A DNA stretch of 64,000 nucleotides from QHXW01 sp963768075 (GTDB lineage: Bacteria; Acidobacteriota; Terriglobia; Bryobacterales; Bryobacteraceae), in the NCBI GenBank assembly GCA_963768075.1, contig CAVYHD010000051.1, forward strand, positions 186,001 through 250,000, given 5' to 3'. A program made the translations under genes and the position numbers. Positions 1 to 9,427 of the stretch are shown one piece after another (position 1 is the stretch's first letter; each line of letters starts with the position of its first letter). The notes beneath the pieces are model-generated. The model had not been told where the DNA came from, searched no databases, and saw only the letters and a list, made by a program, of their open reading frames with translations.

Positions 1-1
1 G

Positions 2-3000
2 TTCCGCACGATCGACCAAACCGGTATAGTCGTGACGCCGAACACGGTGACGCGCAACGACTATCACCTGGAACTCGGTGCAACCTCGGAACAGGTGAGC
101 GTTACGGCGGACGCGACAGAACTCCAGACCGATAAAGCCGATACTCACACGGAGATCAATTCAGCCGCAGTGGTCAACCTGCCGCTCGGTGGAGATCGCA
201 ACTATCAGACCCTGATCAATCTCACGCCCGGCGCCATGCCCGGGTCTTTCTACAACTCCGTGACCGATACTCCCAACAGGCCGCTGAATACGCACATCAA
301 CGGCGGCGCAGGCCAGACAAATATTACGCGCATCGACGGCGCGGAGAGCCTGAACGTTTGGTTGCCACAGTACTCCGGCTATGTGCCGCCCGCGGAAACG
401 ATCAGCATGGTCAACATTACTACCAGCGCGGCATCGGCCGACCAGGGTCTTGCCGGCTCCTCGGCCATCCTGGTGGTGACGAAGTCGGGTACCAATGAGA
501 TCCACGGCAGCGCGTTCGAGTTCCACAACGACGAGAACTTAAACGCGCGCAACTTTTTTGCGGCTAGCAAGCCGGTTGGCATCTACAACAACTACGGCGG
601 CACTGTTGGCGGTCCGATAAAGAAGGATAAGCTGTTTTACTTTGTGAGCTTTGACGGTACCAATCAAAAGACAGCCGCAAACGGCACGTATACGGTGCCG
701 ACGGCGGCGCAGGAGGCGGGTAATTTCAGCTCCTTTGGCACGACGATCTATAACCCGTTGACCGGAAATGCGGACGGTACTGGAAGGCAGCCATTCGCCG
801 GAAATATCATCCCGAGCAACCTGATTACGTCGCAGGCCATGGCGCTGCAAAGCTATTTCCCGGCTCCGAACGTAGCGGGCGCGACAGCTAACAACTACCT
901 CGCGACCGGCGGTCCAATCCTCAATCGCTACTATACCGACGCGAAGGGCAATTGGAACCGCAACGAGAAGCATACGATCTGGTTCAAGTACGGACGCATG
1001 GACGCAAAGGCAGGCGGCCAAGGAATTTTCGGCGTGGCCGGAGGTCCCTCGCCCGGTTCAGATCCGGGTCAAGGCGACACGCATAGTCTGTTTGCAACCA
1101 TAGGACATACCTACGTACTTGCTCCCAACCTGATCCTGGATGGCAGCCTGGGCTACAGCCGCTGGTTCCAGAACGTGAAGGGCAACGACTACGGTAAGGA
1201 CTTTGGCGATACGCTGGGCATTCCCGGTCTGAATGGTCCGGATATCAGGGATAGCGGCTTCCCGGATATCTCGATCGGCGCCTACACCGGCTTCGGCGTG
1301 CCTAATTGGATGCCCTTGTTCCGCACGGATGAAACGTATACGCACAGCGACAGCTTGACATGGACTAAAGGCGCGCATGAATTTCGCTTTGGCTTTGACC
1401 TGGTTCGCCATCATCTCAACCACTGGCAACCGGAGTTGAGCAACGGCGGTCCGCGCGGCCTCTTGGATTTCAACGGCCAGGTGACCTCGTTGAACTCGAG
1501 CGGCGCCGCGGCCCCCGATCAGTTTAATGCCTACGCGCAATTCCTATTGGGTTATTCCGATAACGTGCAAAAGGGAATTCAATATATCGAGATGACCGGC
1601 CGCGAATGGCAGTTCGCTGGGTTCGCACAAGACCGCTGGCAGGTTTCGCAAAAGCTCACGGTGACAGTCGGCATGCGCTATGAGCTTTATCCGCTAATGA
1701 CCCGCTCCGACAACAAAGGCATCGAGCGGTATGATCCCTCTAACAATGATGTGTATCTGGGTGGCAGAGGCAGCGTTCCCGAGGACGTCGGGATCACGGT
1801 CAGCCATAAGCTATTTGCTCCACGCATGGGCGTCGCCTATCGCTTAGACGACAAGACCGTAATCCGCGCCGGCTACGGGTTGAATTTCGATCCGCTGGAT
1901 TTCTCCCGGCCGCTGCGCGGTTTCTATCCTTTAACTGTCAACTTCAATTTCATCGCACCCAACTCCTACTCGTATGCCAGCACGCTGGCGAACGGCATTC
2001 CCCCAGTATTTGGGCCGGATCTTTCGACCGGCATTGTGCCGTTACCCGGCGATGCGAGCGAACGCAGCCCATGGGGCGGGGAAATACATCGCGGCTACGT
2101 GCAGTCGTGGAATTTCACGATCGAACGCAAACTGCCGGAAAGCATCGTAGCCTCGGTCGGGTATGTCGGCCAGCACTCGGCGCACATATTCGGCGACTAT
2201 AACATCAATGCCGGTTTTCCTGGTTCCGGCACCACTGGGTTACCCTACAATACACCGGCCTACGACAACCGCACCATACCGACGGACATGTGGGATGGCT
2301 ATCTGAACTCGAGCTACAACTCACTGCAAGTCGCGTTCAATCGCTCGTTCTCGAGCGGGCTGATGCTGAAGGGCGCCTACACATGGTCGCATGCCATCGA
2401 TCAGGCGGACGACGATGGCTGGGACGGAACGGACAACGCAAGCGACGGCCATGGTTGGGACTGGGCGCCGATGTTCGGGCGCAACCGGGCCACCGCGGGC
2501 TTCAATCAAGGCCAAGTATTCCAGTTGGGTTGGGTATACCAACTGCCGATTGGTACCGGGAAGAAATATCTGAGCGACGGCACGATCGCCAAAGTTGTCG
2601 GCGGCTGGCAGTTTAGCGGGATTGAATCAATGTATACGGGCACGCCGCTTACAATTGGCGCTCCCGATAGCAACCTGAATGATGCCGGCACAAACGAGCA
2701 GACTGCCAACCAGATAGCACCGGTGCAGTTTCTGGGCGGGATTGGACCAGGTAAGTATTACTATAGCCCGTCATCGTTTGCGGCCCCCACGGCCACCGGT
2801 GTTTTCGGCAGCACGGGACGGAACATCGGGCTGGCCAATCCGGGTGTGTGGAACACCGACATGAGCATCATGCGCCAGTTTGCCCTCAGAGAGCATTTGA
2901 ATATGCAGTTCCGCGCGGAATTCTACAACCTGCCGAACACGTCTCACTTTAACGGACCCGACACCGGTGTGACGGACGGCAATTTCATGCAGGTGTCGAG

Positions 3001-3049
3001 CTCGTTTGGAGAACGCAACATCCGCTTCGGACTTCGCTTGCAGTGGTAA
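2..3049 (+). CDS. TonB-dependent receptor, Oar-like (5' end outside window)
   Basis: Outer-membrane receptor/transporter of the large acidobacterial Oar-like family, expected to import an oligosaccharide or similar ligand using TonB energy. The frame is open to the left edge (it reads FRTIDQTGIV before the first possible start), so the signal peptide and the carboxypeptidase-like domain are missing. The end of the N-terminal region (SEQVSVTADATELQTDKA) is followed by a plug-type segment (VVNLPLGGDRNYQTLINLTPG, then TKSGTNEIHGSAFEFHND). A long beta-barrel follows and ends in aromatic Trp (FGLRLQW), as outer-membrane barrels do. The stop codon lies 11 bp before an exported TPR gene, so the two probably form a unit like the receptor-TPR pair at 17.7-23.8 kb. 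The substrate cannot be told from sequence. Confidence 0.9.
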   Translation, partial: FRTIDQTGIVVTPNTVTRNDYHLELGATSEQVSVTADATELQTDKADTHTEINSAAVVNLPLGGDRNYQTLINLTPGAMPGSFYNSVTDTPNRPLNTHINGGAGQTNITRIDGAESLNVWLPQYSGYVPPAETISMVNITTSAASADQGLAGSSAILVVTKSGTNEIHGSAFEFHNDENLNARNFFAASKPVGIYNNYGGTVGGPIKKDKLFYFVSFDGTNQKTAANGTYTVPTAAQEAGNFSSFGTTIYNPLTGNADGTGRQPFAGNIIPSNLITSQAMALQSYFPAPNVAGATANNYLATGGPILNRYYTDAKGNWNRNEKHTIWFKYGRMDAKAGGQGIFGVAGGPSPGSDPGQGDTHSLFATIGHTYVLAPNLILDGSLGYSRWFQNVKGNDYGKDFGDTLGIPGLNGPDIRDSGFPDISIGAYTGFGVPNWMPLFRTDETYTHSDSLTWTKGAHEFRFGFDLVRHHLNHWQPELSNGGPRGLLDFNGQVTSLNSSGAAAPDQFNAYAQFLLGYSDNVQKGIQYIEMTGREWQFAGFAQDRWQVSQKLTVTVGMRYELYPLMTRSDNKGIERYDPSNNDVYLGGRGSVPEDVGITVSHKLFAPRMGVAYRLDDKTVIRAGYGLNFDPLDFSRPLRGFYPLTVNFNFIAPNSYSYASTLANGIPPVFGPDLSTGIVPLPGDASERSPWGGEIHRGYVQSWNFTIERKLPESIVASVGYVGQHSAHIFGDYNINAGFPGSGTTGLPYNTPAYDNRTIPTDMWDGYLNSSYNSLQVAFNRSFSSGLMLKGAYTWSHAIDQADDDGWDGTDNASDGHGWDWAPMFGRNRATAGFNQGQVFQLGWVYQLPIGTGKKYLSDGTIAKVVGGWQFSGIESMYTGTPLTIGAPDSNLNDAGTNEQTANQIAPVQFLGGIGPGKYYYSPSSFAAPTATGVFGSTGRNIGLANPGVWNTDMSIMRQFALREHLNMQFRAEFYNLPNTSHFNGPDTGVTDGNFMQVSSSFGERNIRFGLRLQW

Positions 3050-3060
3050 TGTAGTACCTG

Positions 3061-4584
3061 ATGAAGTTGTTGGGTTCCAACAAAAGGCGGCTCGCCTGGC
3101 GGGCCGCTTTTTTCTTGGCCGTCGCTGGTTGCTGCGCGGCCCAAGACGAAGACCTTGCCAAGCTTTCCACCGCCGTCAAGCAATTAATGGCCGAAGGAAA
3201 ATTTGAGGAGGCCATACCGATTTGCGAGCACCTCGTCAAAGCGGTGCCTGGGAATCCCGGTTTGGTTCTTAATCTGGGATTGGCCGAGAAAATGGCCGGT
3301 CACCCCGACAAGGCGATCCCGCTGTTCGAGCAGGTCTTGAAAGCAGACCCGGGGAGCGTGCCGGCGCTGACCAACCTGGCAACGTCGCAGCTCGAATTGA
3401 ACCAACCGCAGCTCGCCATGATTCCTCTCAAGAAACTGTTGAGCCTGCAGCCAGCCACTCCCGATGCCCGCGAAAAGTTGGCCGGCGCGCTGATGAGTAT
3501 GGATCAGCCCGATGAAGCCGCCGCACAATTTCGCAAGCTCACCGCGGATGATGCGTCTGACGCGAAGGCGTGGTACGGGCTGGGTAAAGCCTACGAAACT
3601 CTATCAGTGCGCTTGTTCCAGCGTCTCTCAAAGGATGCTCCACAGTCGCCATACGTTGCCGCGCTGATCGCCTACGCGCGGCTCAGCCAAAGGCAATATT
3701 CCAGCGCTTTCTTCTTCTTTCGTGAAGCGGAACAGAAGCTTCCCAAGCTGCGTGGGCTGCATGCGGGATTAGCGAAGGTATATCAAGAAACAGGCCACGG
3801 CGATTGGGCCGCCATCGAAGAAAAGCTGGAAGAGAGTGTCCCGCCTCCGAGTTGTGCGGCGAACGCAGCCGAGTGCCACTTTGTGCAGAATCGATATCTT
3901 GAAAGCGCGAAGGCCGCCGCCGCGAATCCCACGACATCTTCCTTATTTTGGGGAGTAAAGTCCTACAATGAGCTGGCATTGGAGGCGTTTGCCCGATTGG
4001 GCGATCTGCCGGAATCGGTGGAGGTGCACGCGCTGAAGGCGCAAATCTTGCACGGACACAAACAGGATCTGAAAGCTGCCGATGAGTGGCGCGCCGCGCT
4101 GAAGCTTGCTCCTGGAAACAGGCGTTTGGAAGGTGAATTGGCCGTTTCGCTCTTTCTGGCTCGCGATTACAAGTCCGCCATGCCGCTGGTTGAAAAATTG
4201 ATGCGGAGCGACAAGAGTTCCGCTGATCTCAACTTCATGATGGGCGAGAGTCTTCTGCGCACGGAGGAGCCTGACAAAGCGGTGCCATATCTTGAAACGG
4301 CGCTAAGCGCGCACAGCAACATGCTGCCGGCCCATGCAGCACTGGGGCTCGCTTTGTCCAAGTTGGACCGGGGCGGGGAAGCGATCCCCCATCTCGAGAA
4401 GGCGCTGGCGCTGGATGACGATGGCAGCCTGCATTACCCGCTAGCGCGCGCCTACCAGCAAGCAGGCAATACCCAGCGTTCTCGTGAACTGATGGAGGCG
4501 TATCAGCGGATTCAGAGGCAGAATCGCGAACAAAAGGACGAACTCGCGAAGGAGACGCAGATTGCCCCGCCGCCAGGAAACTAG
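3061..4584 (+). CDS. Exported TPR-repeat protein
   Basis: A 507-residue protein with a basic N-terminus and a hydrophobic segment (RRLAWRAAFFLAVAGCCAAQ), read as a Sec signal peptide with cleavage after AAQ. Nearly all the rest is tetratricopeptide-type helical repeats, with recognisable units such as NPGLVLNLGLAEKMAGHPDKAIPLFEQ near residue 65 and later ones to about residue 470. A few Cys residues (NAAECHF) are present, but there is no CxxCH. TPR proteins act as scaffolds; no catalytic motif is visible. The gene starts 11 bp after a TonB receptor, suggesting co-expression and a periplasmic role in the same uptake process. The ATG at 3061 is the start that leaves a proper signal peptide. A terminator-like hairpin overlaps its first codons. 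Confidence 0.85.
   Translation: MKLLGSNKRRLAWRAAFFLAVAGCCAAQDEDLAKLSTAVKQLMAEGKFEEAIPICEHLVKAVPGNPGLVLNLGLAEKMAGHPDKAIPLFEQVLKADPGSVPALTNLATSQLELNQPQLAMIPLKKLLSLQPATPDAREKLAGALMSMDQPDEAAAQFRKLTADDASDAKAWYGLGKAYETLSVRLFQRLSKDAPQSPYVAALIAYARLSQRQYSSAFFFFREAEQKLPKLRGLHAGLAKVYQETGHGDWAAIEEKLEESVPPPSCAANAAECHFVQNRYLESAKAAAANPTTSSLFWGVKSYNELALEAFARLGDLPESVEVHALKAQILHGHKQDLKAADEWRAALKLAPGNRRLEGELAVSLFLARDYKSAMPLVEKLMRSDKSSADLNFMMGESLLRTEEPDKAVPYLETALSAHSNMLPAHAALGLALSKLDRGGEAIPHLEKALALDDDGSLHYPLARAYQQAGNTQRSRELMEAYQRIQRQNREQKDELAKETQIAPPPGN
3082..3113 (+). terminator. Rho-independent-terminator-like hairpin inside the start of the TPR gene
   Basis: GCGGC (3087-3091) pairs with GCCGC (3103-3107), extended by CG/TG pairs inside and by AAAA/TTTT pairs outside, and runs into six Ts (3108-3113). 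It lies 33 bp after the receptor stop but within codons 8-18 of the TPR gene, in its signal-peptide region. It could end or attenuate the receptor transcript. Confidence 0.5.
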
Positions 4585-4758
4585 GGGTAACTGGCCTTGC
4601 GCCGATTGAACCACTGCCCACTGCTGCAGGTGATCGAGGTTCGACCCCGAAACTTCGTCATCCCCGAAGCACCCCGACACGCGCACCACGGCGAAAAGAC
4701 GCGCTACCTCGCGCCTATCGCGTTTGCAGTAGTAGGAATGAGTCTCTGATTGACAGTG

Positions 4759-6285
4759 CTATGGTACTTTGCTGATCACTTGCGCGGGTGATGGAAGCTG
4801 CGAAGCATCCCAACCTCCACCGAGCGCCTCGATCAACCCCCCGCTGGCAGTCATCTGCTGAATTCGAAGATTAACCGCGGTTTCCTGATTGGATAGCAAT
4901 GAGACTTGCGCGGTAATCACATTCAGGTAAGGATCAATTCCCAAAGTGTAGCGATCCTTGGCAATCGCGAGGGTCTTTTCCGCCGACTTGACCGCCGCGT
5001 CCTGCTGCTGAATCTCCACAGACAGGATCCGCAATGACGCGAGGTTGTCTTCAACCTGTTGAAAAGCGGTTAGGACGGTCTGTCGATAGTTGGCCACTGT
5101 CTCATCGAACTGGGCTCTGAATTGCGCGACCGTTGCTCGGCGCAACCCCGCGTCGAAAAGGGTCTCCGCGGCCGCCGGTCCAATCGAGAAAAAGCGGCTT
5201 GGCCATGTGAACCAATTCACGAACGAAGTACTTTCGAGTCCCGCCGTCGCGCTTAACGTAATGGTAGGAAAGTATGCCGCGCTCGCAATGCCAATCTGTG
5301 CGTTGGCCTGAGCAATCAGGCGCTCGGCAGCGGCTATATCGGGACGCCGCTCAAGAAGCTGCGAAGGAACACCGAAAGGAATCGCAGGGGGGATTGATTT
5401 GAGTGGTTCGACCGGAATGGAAAACGTCGATGCTGGCTGCCCCGTCAGCATCGCGATAGCGTGTTCAAACTGAGCCCGTTGGATACCGAGCGCGGTATCC
5501 TGTGCTTGCGTGGATTCGAGTTGAGTTTCGGCTTGCGCTACGGCTTCCTCGGCCCCGACGCCTGTCTCATACAGAGCTCTCGTCAGATCGAGCGACTGTT
5601 GATAAGCGATCACGGTAGAATCCAACAACTGCTTTAGCGCGTCCTGCCCGTGAAGTTGAAAGTAATCCTCGGCAACGTCGGCCTGGATAGTGAGCCGGAT
5701 ATTCTCCAGATCCGCCGCGCTGGCCTGCGCCCCGTAGGCAGCCGAACGGATAGTGTTGCGGATACGGCCGAACAAGTCCGGCTGCCATGTCGCATCAAAC
5801 GGAAAGCTATAGTCAGTAAATGTACCCGTCGACGAAGATGTGGAGCCTGTCGCTGTTCCTGACATGCCGCCGGATAATGTGTGGGACGGCCGTTGCGTGG
5901 TAATAGCTGGGTTGGTCGTCACTGTAGGGAAAAGCTGTGATCGAGCTTCCTTGACCATGGCGCGCGCCGCAAAAAAGCTTGCCGCAGCAGCTGCGACGTT
6001 TTGGTTTGAAACACTGACCTTCTCTTCCAGCGCATTCAGCTGGGGATCGTTGAAGATCTCCCACCATTTTCCGCGAAGGGCATCGTCTTTCGGCTGCGCC
6101 ACTTTCCAACCGTCGGTATTGTTGAAATCAGCTGGAGTGAGTTCCTTGTATGCCGCGGGAGTTTGCGCGGGCGGCGCTACCGCAATCGGTGTGTGGTACT
6201 TTGGGCCGGCCATGCACGCTGCCAGGACGAGGAGGCAAGGTATCACGGTGAGACATATGGTGGCTCTTCGATGGCAAGAAGTCAT
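4759..6285 (-). CDS. RND efflux system outer-membrane lipoprotein (OprM/NodT type)
   Basis: Outer-membrane channel that completes a tripartite RND pump. I take the start at ATG 6285, giving 508 residues, because it begins a lipoprotein signal peptide (MTSCHRRATICLTVIPCLLVLAAC) with lipobox LAAC at Cys24. A start 63 bp further upstream would overlap the preceding gene and bury the signal. Two related halves are visible: the first includes QPDLFGRIRNTIRSAAYGAQAS, the second RRPDIAAAERLIAQANAQIGIA, typical of OEP family members. Length is normal for OprM/NodT. It is the last gene of the four-gene efflux operon and begins 28 bp after the second RND gene. The substrate spectrum (drugs, metabolites or detergents) is not readable. 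Confidence 0.93.
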   Translation of the reverse strand: MTSCHRRATICLTVIPCLLVLAACMAGPKYHTPIAVAPPAQTPAAYKELTPADFNNTDGWKVAQPKDDALRGKWWEIFNDPQLNALEEKVSVSNQNVAAAAASFFAARAMVKEARSQLFPTVTTNPAITTQRPSHTLSGGMSGTATGSTSSSTGTFTDYSFPFDATWQPDLFGRIRNTIRSAAYGAQASAADLENIRLTIQADVAEDYFQLHGQDALKQLLDSTVIAYQQSLDLTRALYETGVGAEEAVAQAETQLESTQAQDTALGIQRAQFEHAIAMLTGQPASTFSIPVEPLKSIPPAIPFGVPSQLLERRPDIAAAERLIAQANAQIGIASAAYFPTITLSATAGLESTSFVNWFTWPSRFFSIGPAAAETLFDAGLRRATVAQFRAQFDETVANYRQTVLTAFQQVEDNLASLRILSVEIQQQDAAVKSAEKTLAIAKDRYTLGIDPYLNVITAQVSLLSNQETAVNLRIQQMTASGGLIEALGGGWDASQLPSPAQVISKVP

Positions 6286-6313
6286 AATCTGATGTACCCC
6301 CCGATCGCTCCGA

Positions 6314-9300
6314 TTAGTTTGCACCGCTAGGGGCTGGTTCGGCCCCATGGCTAGGGACGTGATGTTGCTCGCCCTGCATCCGTAGCCGCAGCCGGTCGAA
6401 GGCCAAATAAACGACCGGCGTTGTATATAGAGTAAGCAACTGACTCAAGATCAGCCCACCTACAATCGTGATTCCAAGAGGCCGGCGGAGCTCATAGCCC
6501 GTGCCCGTCCCCAGGGCCAATGGTAGAGCACCCAATAACGCGGCCATCGTTGTCATCAGGATCGGACGGAAGCGCAACATGCACGCCTCAAAGATCGCGT
6601 CGGTTGTGCTCTTTCCATCCTGGCGCTCTGCCTGAAGTGCGAAATCGATCATCATGATGGCATTCTTCTTTACGATGCCGATCAGCAGCACAATGCCAAT
6701 GATGGAGATGATGTTCAGGTCCTCTTTAAAGAGCAGCAACGCGAGCATCGCACCTACGCTCGCCGAAGGCAGAGTAGAGATGATCGTCAAGGGATGGACC
6801 AAGCTTTCATATAAAATGCCGAGAACGATGTAGACGGCCAGTAGCGCCGTGAGAATCAGTACGGGCTCGGTACCAAGAGATTGCTGGTAGGCTAGCAGCG
6901 TGCCGGCGAAAAAACCTTGCAGCGTGGAAGGCGCGCCGAGGCGCTTTTGCATCCGGCTGATGCTCGATGTGGCGTCGCTCAAAGACACGTTAGGCGCGAG
7001 GTTAAAGGACACGGTGACCGACGGGAATAAGCCCGTATGATTAACGGCCAGCGGTGTTGTATTGGCGTGACCCTTGGCCACCGCAAGCAGCGGAATGTTA
7101 GCGCCGCTGGATGCAAGAAGGTAGATGTCTTTCAGTCCGTCCGGGCTTTGCCAATACTGGGGAGCAACTTCCAGCACCACGTAGTACTGATTCAACTGCG
7201 TGTAAATGATGGACACTTCCGATTGGCCGAATGCGCTGTACAACGCCGAATCCAGCGACTGTGCGGTAAGGCCGAGCTTTGCAGCCGTGACGCGATCATA
7301 GTTCATCAATTCATCAAGACCGCCATTCTGCTGGTCTGCGCTTACGTCCTGCAGACCGGGCAGGTGCTTCATCGCACTTAGTAGCGTTGGTCCCCACTTA
7401 GAGAGATCCTGTACATTGTCGGATTGGATCGTGTACTGGTACAGGGCGTTACTAGAGCGGCCGCCGATGCGCAGATCTTGCGCGGCTTGGAGGAACGCAG
7501 AAGCCACCGGCAAACGGTTCAGCTGAGGACGCAGTCGGTTGATGATTTGAGAGGCACTGGCATTGCGTGCCCCCAGCGGCTTGAGAGCAACGTAGAGGGA
7601 GCCGGTATTTGTAGCCCCATTGCCGCCGGTAAACGCAATCACATTCGCTACGGCAGGATCCTTCTTAATCACGCCGCCAATCAGTTGAATGGCGTTGTTC
7701 ATCGCCGGGAAGGATGAATCCTGGGGCCCTTGCACCCCACCGGAGATCGCTCCCGTGTCCTCCACCGGGAAAAACCCCTTGGGTATCTTGATGATCAGCA
7801 CCACATTGATCGCTATGGTGAGGAAGAGTACGCCGAGGGTGAGGATCGAATGGTCTAGCACCCAATGCAGGGTACGGCGATACAACGACAGAACCGAGTC
7901 AAAGAACTTTTCGCTGGCTGTAAAAATGCGACCATGTTTTTCCATGTGCTCGTTTTTCAACAGGTAGGCGCACATCATTGGCGTGGTGGTCAGGGAAATC
8001 ATCATGGACACGAGAATGGAAGTAGAAAGAGTGACGGCAAACTCGCGGAACAGACGGCCAACGATTCCGCCCATTAAAAGAAGAGGGATAAAGACGGCGA
8101 TAAGCGAAATGCTGATGGTGAAGACGGTGAAACCGATTTCTTCCGCGCCCTTCAGCGCCGCGGCAAAGGGCTTCATGCCGCTTTCCAGGTGGCGTGTGAT
8201 ATTTTCCATAACCACAATGGCATCGTCCACCACAAATCCCGTTGAAATGGTCATGGCCATCAGTGAGAGGTTGTCGAGGCTATATCCGAACAGATACATC
8301 ACTGCGAAGGTGCCGATCAGCGAGACCGGCACAGCGACGCCTGGAATTAGCGTGGCACGGCCGTTGCGGAGGAAGACAAACACCACGGCGATGACGAGGA
8401 CAATGGAAATGAGCAGCGTCCTCTCGACATCACTGACAGAGGCGCGGATGGTTATGGTGCGATCGAGAACGATGGTGGTTTCGATGCCTAGCGGAATAGA
8501 TGCCTGGATAAACGGAAGTTGCGCGCGTATGCGGTCGACCGTGCCAATGATGTTGGCGCCGGGCTGGCGGAAGACGATGACTGTAACCGCGCGCTTGCCG
8601 TTCAAATAACCGGCGGTACGGACGTTTTGCACAGAATCCGTCACCTGGGCAACATCGGACAGGCGGACAGCCGCGCCATGGTTATAACCGACGACGAGCG
8701 GCTTGTAGTCCGCCGCATGCGAAATCTGGTCGTTGGCAAGGATGTCTGCGGTCACGATGCCATCGGAGATTTGGCCTTTGGCCAGGTCGGCGTTCTGCAG
8801 GCTCAGCACGGACTGCAGATTTGCAAGGGTAAGTCCATAGCTGGCCAATTGTGTGGGATTCGCATCCACTCGCACAGATGGCAGCGCGCCACCTCCTACA
8901 GTGACCTGCCCTACACCCTGGATCTGCGACAACTTCTGCTCGATGACGGTGGAGGCTTCGTCATACAATTTATCGGGACCATATTTGTCAGATGTAAGAC
9001 CGAGGATCATGATCGGCGAATCGGCGGGATTAACCTTGCGATAGGTTGGATTGGCCGGCAGGTTGGCCGGAAGATAGGTTCGCGCCGCATTGATGGCAGC
9101 TTCCACATCACGCGCCGCGCCATCGATGTCGCGGCTGAGGTCAAACTGAATGGTGACAGATGTGCTTCCGAGCGTGCTCGCGGAGGTCATCTCGGTCACA
9201 CCCGCAATATGACCGAACTGCCGCTCCAGGGGAGTGGCGACGGATGACGCCATAATGTCGGCGCTAGCTCCCGGCAGGCTTGCGTTGACGGAAATAGTCG

Positions 9301-9427
9301 GAAAGTCGACCTCCGGCAACGGCGATACAGGCAGCACCTCAAACGCAATTGCTCCGGCAAGGGCAACCGCCACTGTGAGCAGCGTGGTAGCCACGGGCCG
9401 CTGAATGAAGGGTGCGGAGATGTTCAC
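6314..9427 (-). CDS. mdtC: RND multidrug efflux permease (MdtC-like)
   Basis: Inner-membrane proton-driven RND pump subunit of 1037 residues, the usual length. It begins MNISAPFIQRPVATTLLTVAVALAGAIAF (TM1) and has the two large periplasmic porter domains between TM1-2 and TM7-8. A conserved VSLIGTFAVMYLFGYSLDNLSLMAMTISTGFVVDDAIVVMENI block (near residue 390) carries the adjacent acidic pair of TM4 used in proton relay. Its ATG overlaps the stop of the preceding RND gene in ATGA, so the two are translationally coupled. Two adjacent HAE1-type RND genes are characteristic of MdtBC, which works as a heteromultimer. It is closely related to its neighbour but lacks that protein's Ser/Ala-rich insert. 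Confidence 0.93.
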   Translation of the reverse strand: MNISAPFIQRPVATTLLTVAVALAGAIAFEVLPVSPLPEVDFPTISVNASLPGASADIMASSVATPLERQFGHIAGVTEMTSASTLGSTSVTIQFDLSRDIDGAARDVEAAINAARTYLPANLPANPTYRKVNPADSPIMILGLTSDKYGPDKLYDEASTVIEQKLSQIQGVGQVTVGGGALPSVRVDANPTQLASYGLTLANLQSVLSLQNADLAKGQISDGIVTADILANDQISHAADYKPLVVGYNHGAAVRLSDVAQVTDSVQNVRTAGYLNGKRAVTVIVFRQPGANIIGTVDRIRAQLPFIQASIPLGIETTIVLDRTITIRASVSDVERTLLISIVLVIAVVFVFLRNGRATLIPGVAVPVSLIGTFAVMYLFGYSLDNLSLMAMTISTGFVVDDAIVVMENITRHLESGMKPFAAALKGAEEIGFTVFTISISLIAVFIPLLLMGGIVGRLFREFAVTLSTSILVSMMISLTTTPMMCAYLLKNEHMEKHGRIFTASEKFFDSVLSLYRRTLHWVLDHSILTLGVLFLTIAINVVLIIKIPKGFFPVEDTGAISGGVQGPQDSSFPAMNNAIQLIGGVIKKDPAVANVIAFTGGNGATNTGSLYVALKPLGARNASASQIINRLRPQLNRLPVASAFLQAAQDLRIGGRSSNALYQYTIQSDNVQDLSKWGPTLLSAMKHLPGLQDVSADQQNGGLDELMNYDRVTAAKLGLTAQSLDSALYSAFGQSEVSIIYTQLNQYYVVLEVAPQYWQSPDGLKDIYLLASSGANIPLLAVAKGHANTTPLAVNHTGLFPSVTVSFNLAPNVSLSDATSSISRMQKRLGAPSTLQGFFAGTLLAYQQSLGTEPVLILTALLAVYIVLGILYESLVHPLTIISTLPSASVGAMLALLLFKEDLNIISIIGIVLLIGIVKKNAIMMIDFALQAERQDGKSTTDAIFEACMLRFRPILMTTMAALLGALPLALGTGTGYELRRPLGITIVGGLILSQLLTLYTTPVVYLAFDRLRLRMQGEQHHVPSHGAEPAPSGAN

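Noticed and set aside
539..1540. Long minus-strand open frames opposite the first TonB receptor gene (and similar ones opposite the RND genes at 7.0-12.2 kb and PSCyt genes)
   Set aside because: Arg/Ala/Gly/Val-rich antisense shadows of strongly coding plus- or minus-strand genes, with no signal peptides, motifs or ribosome-binding sites.
4635..4650. GGTTCGACCCC string resembling a tRNA T-arm
   Set aside because: No acceptor stem, anticodon arm or D-arm can be drawn around it; chance match.
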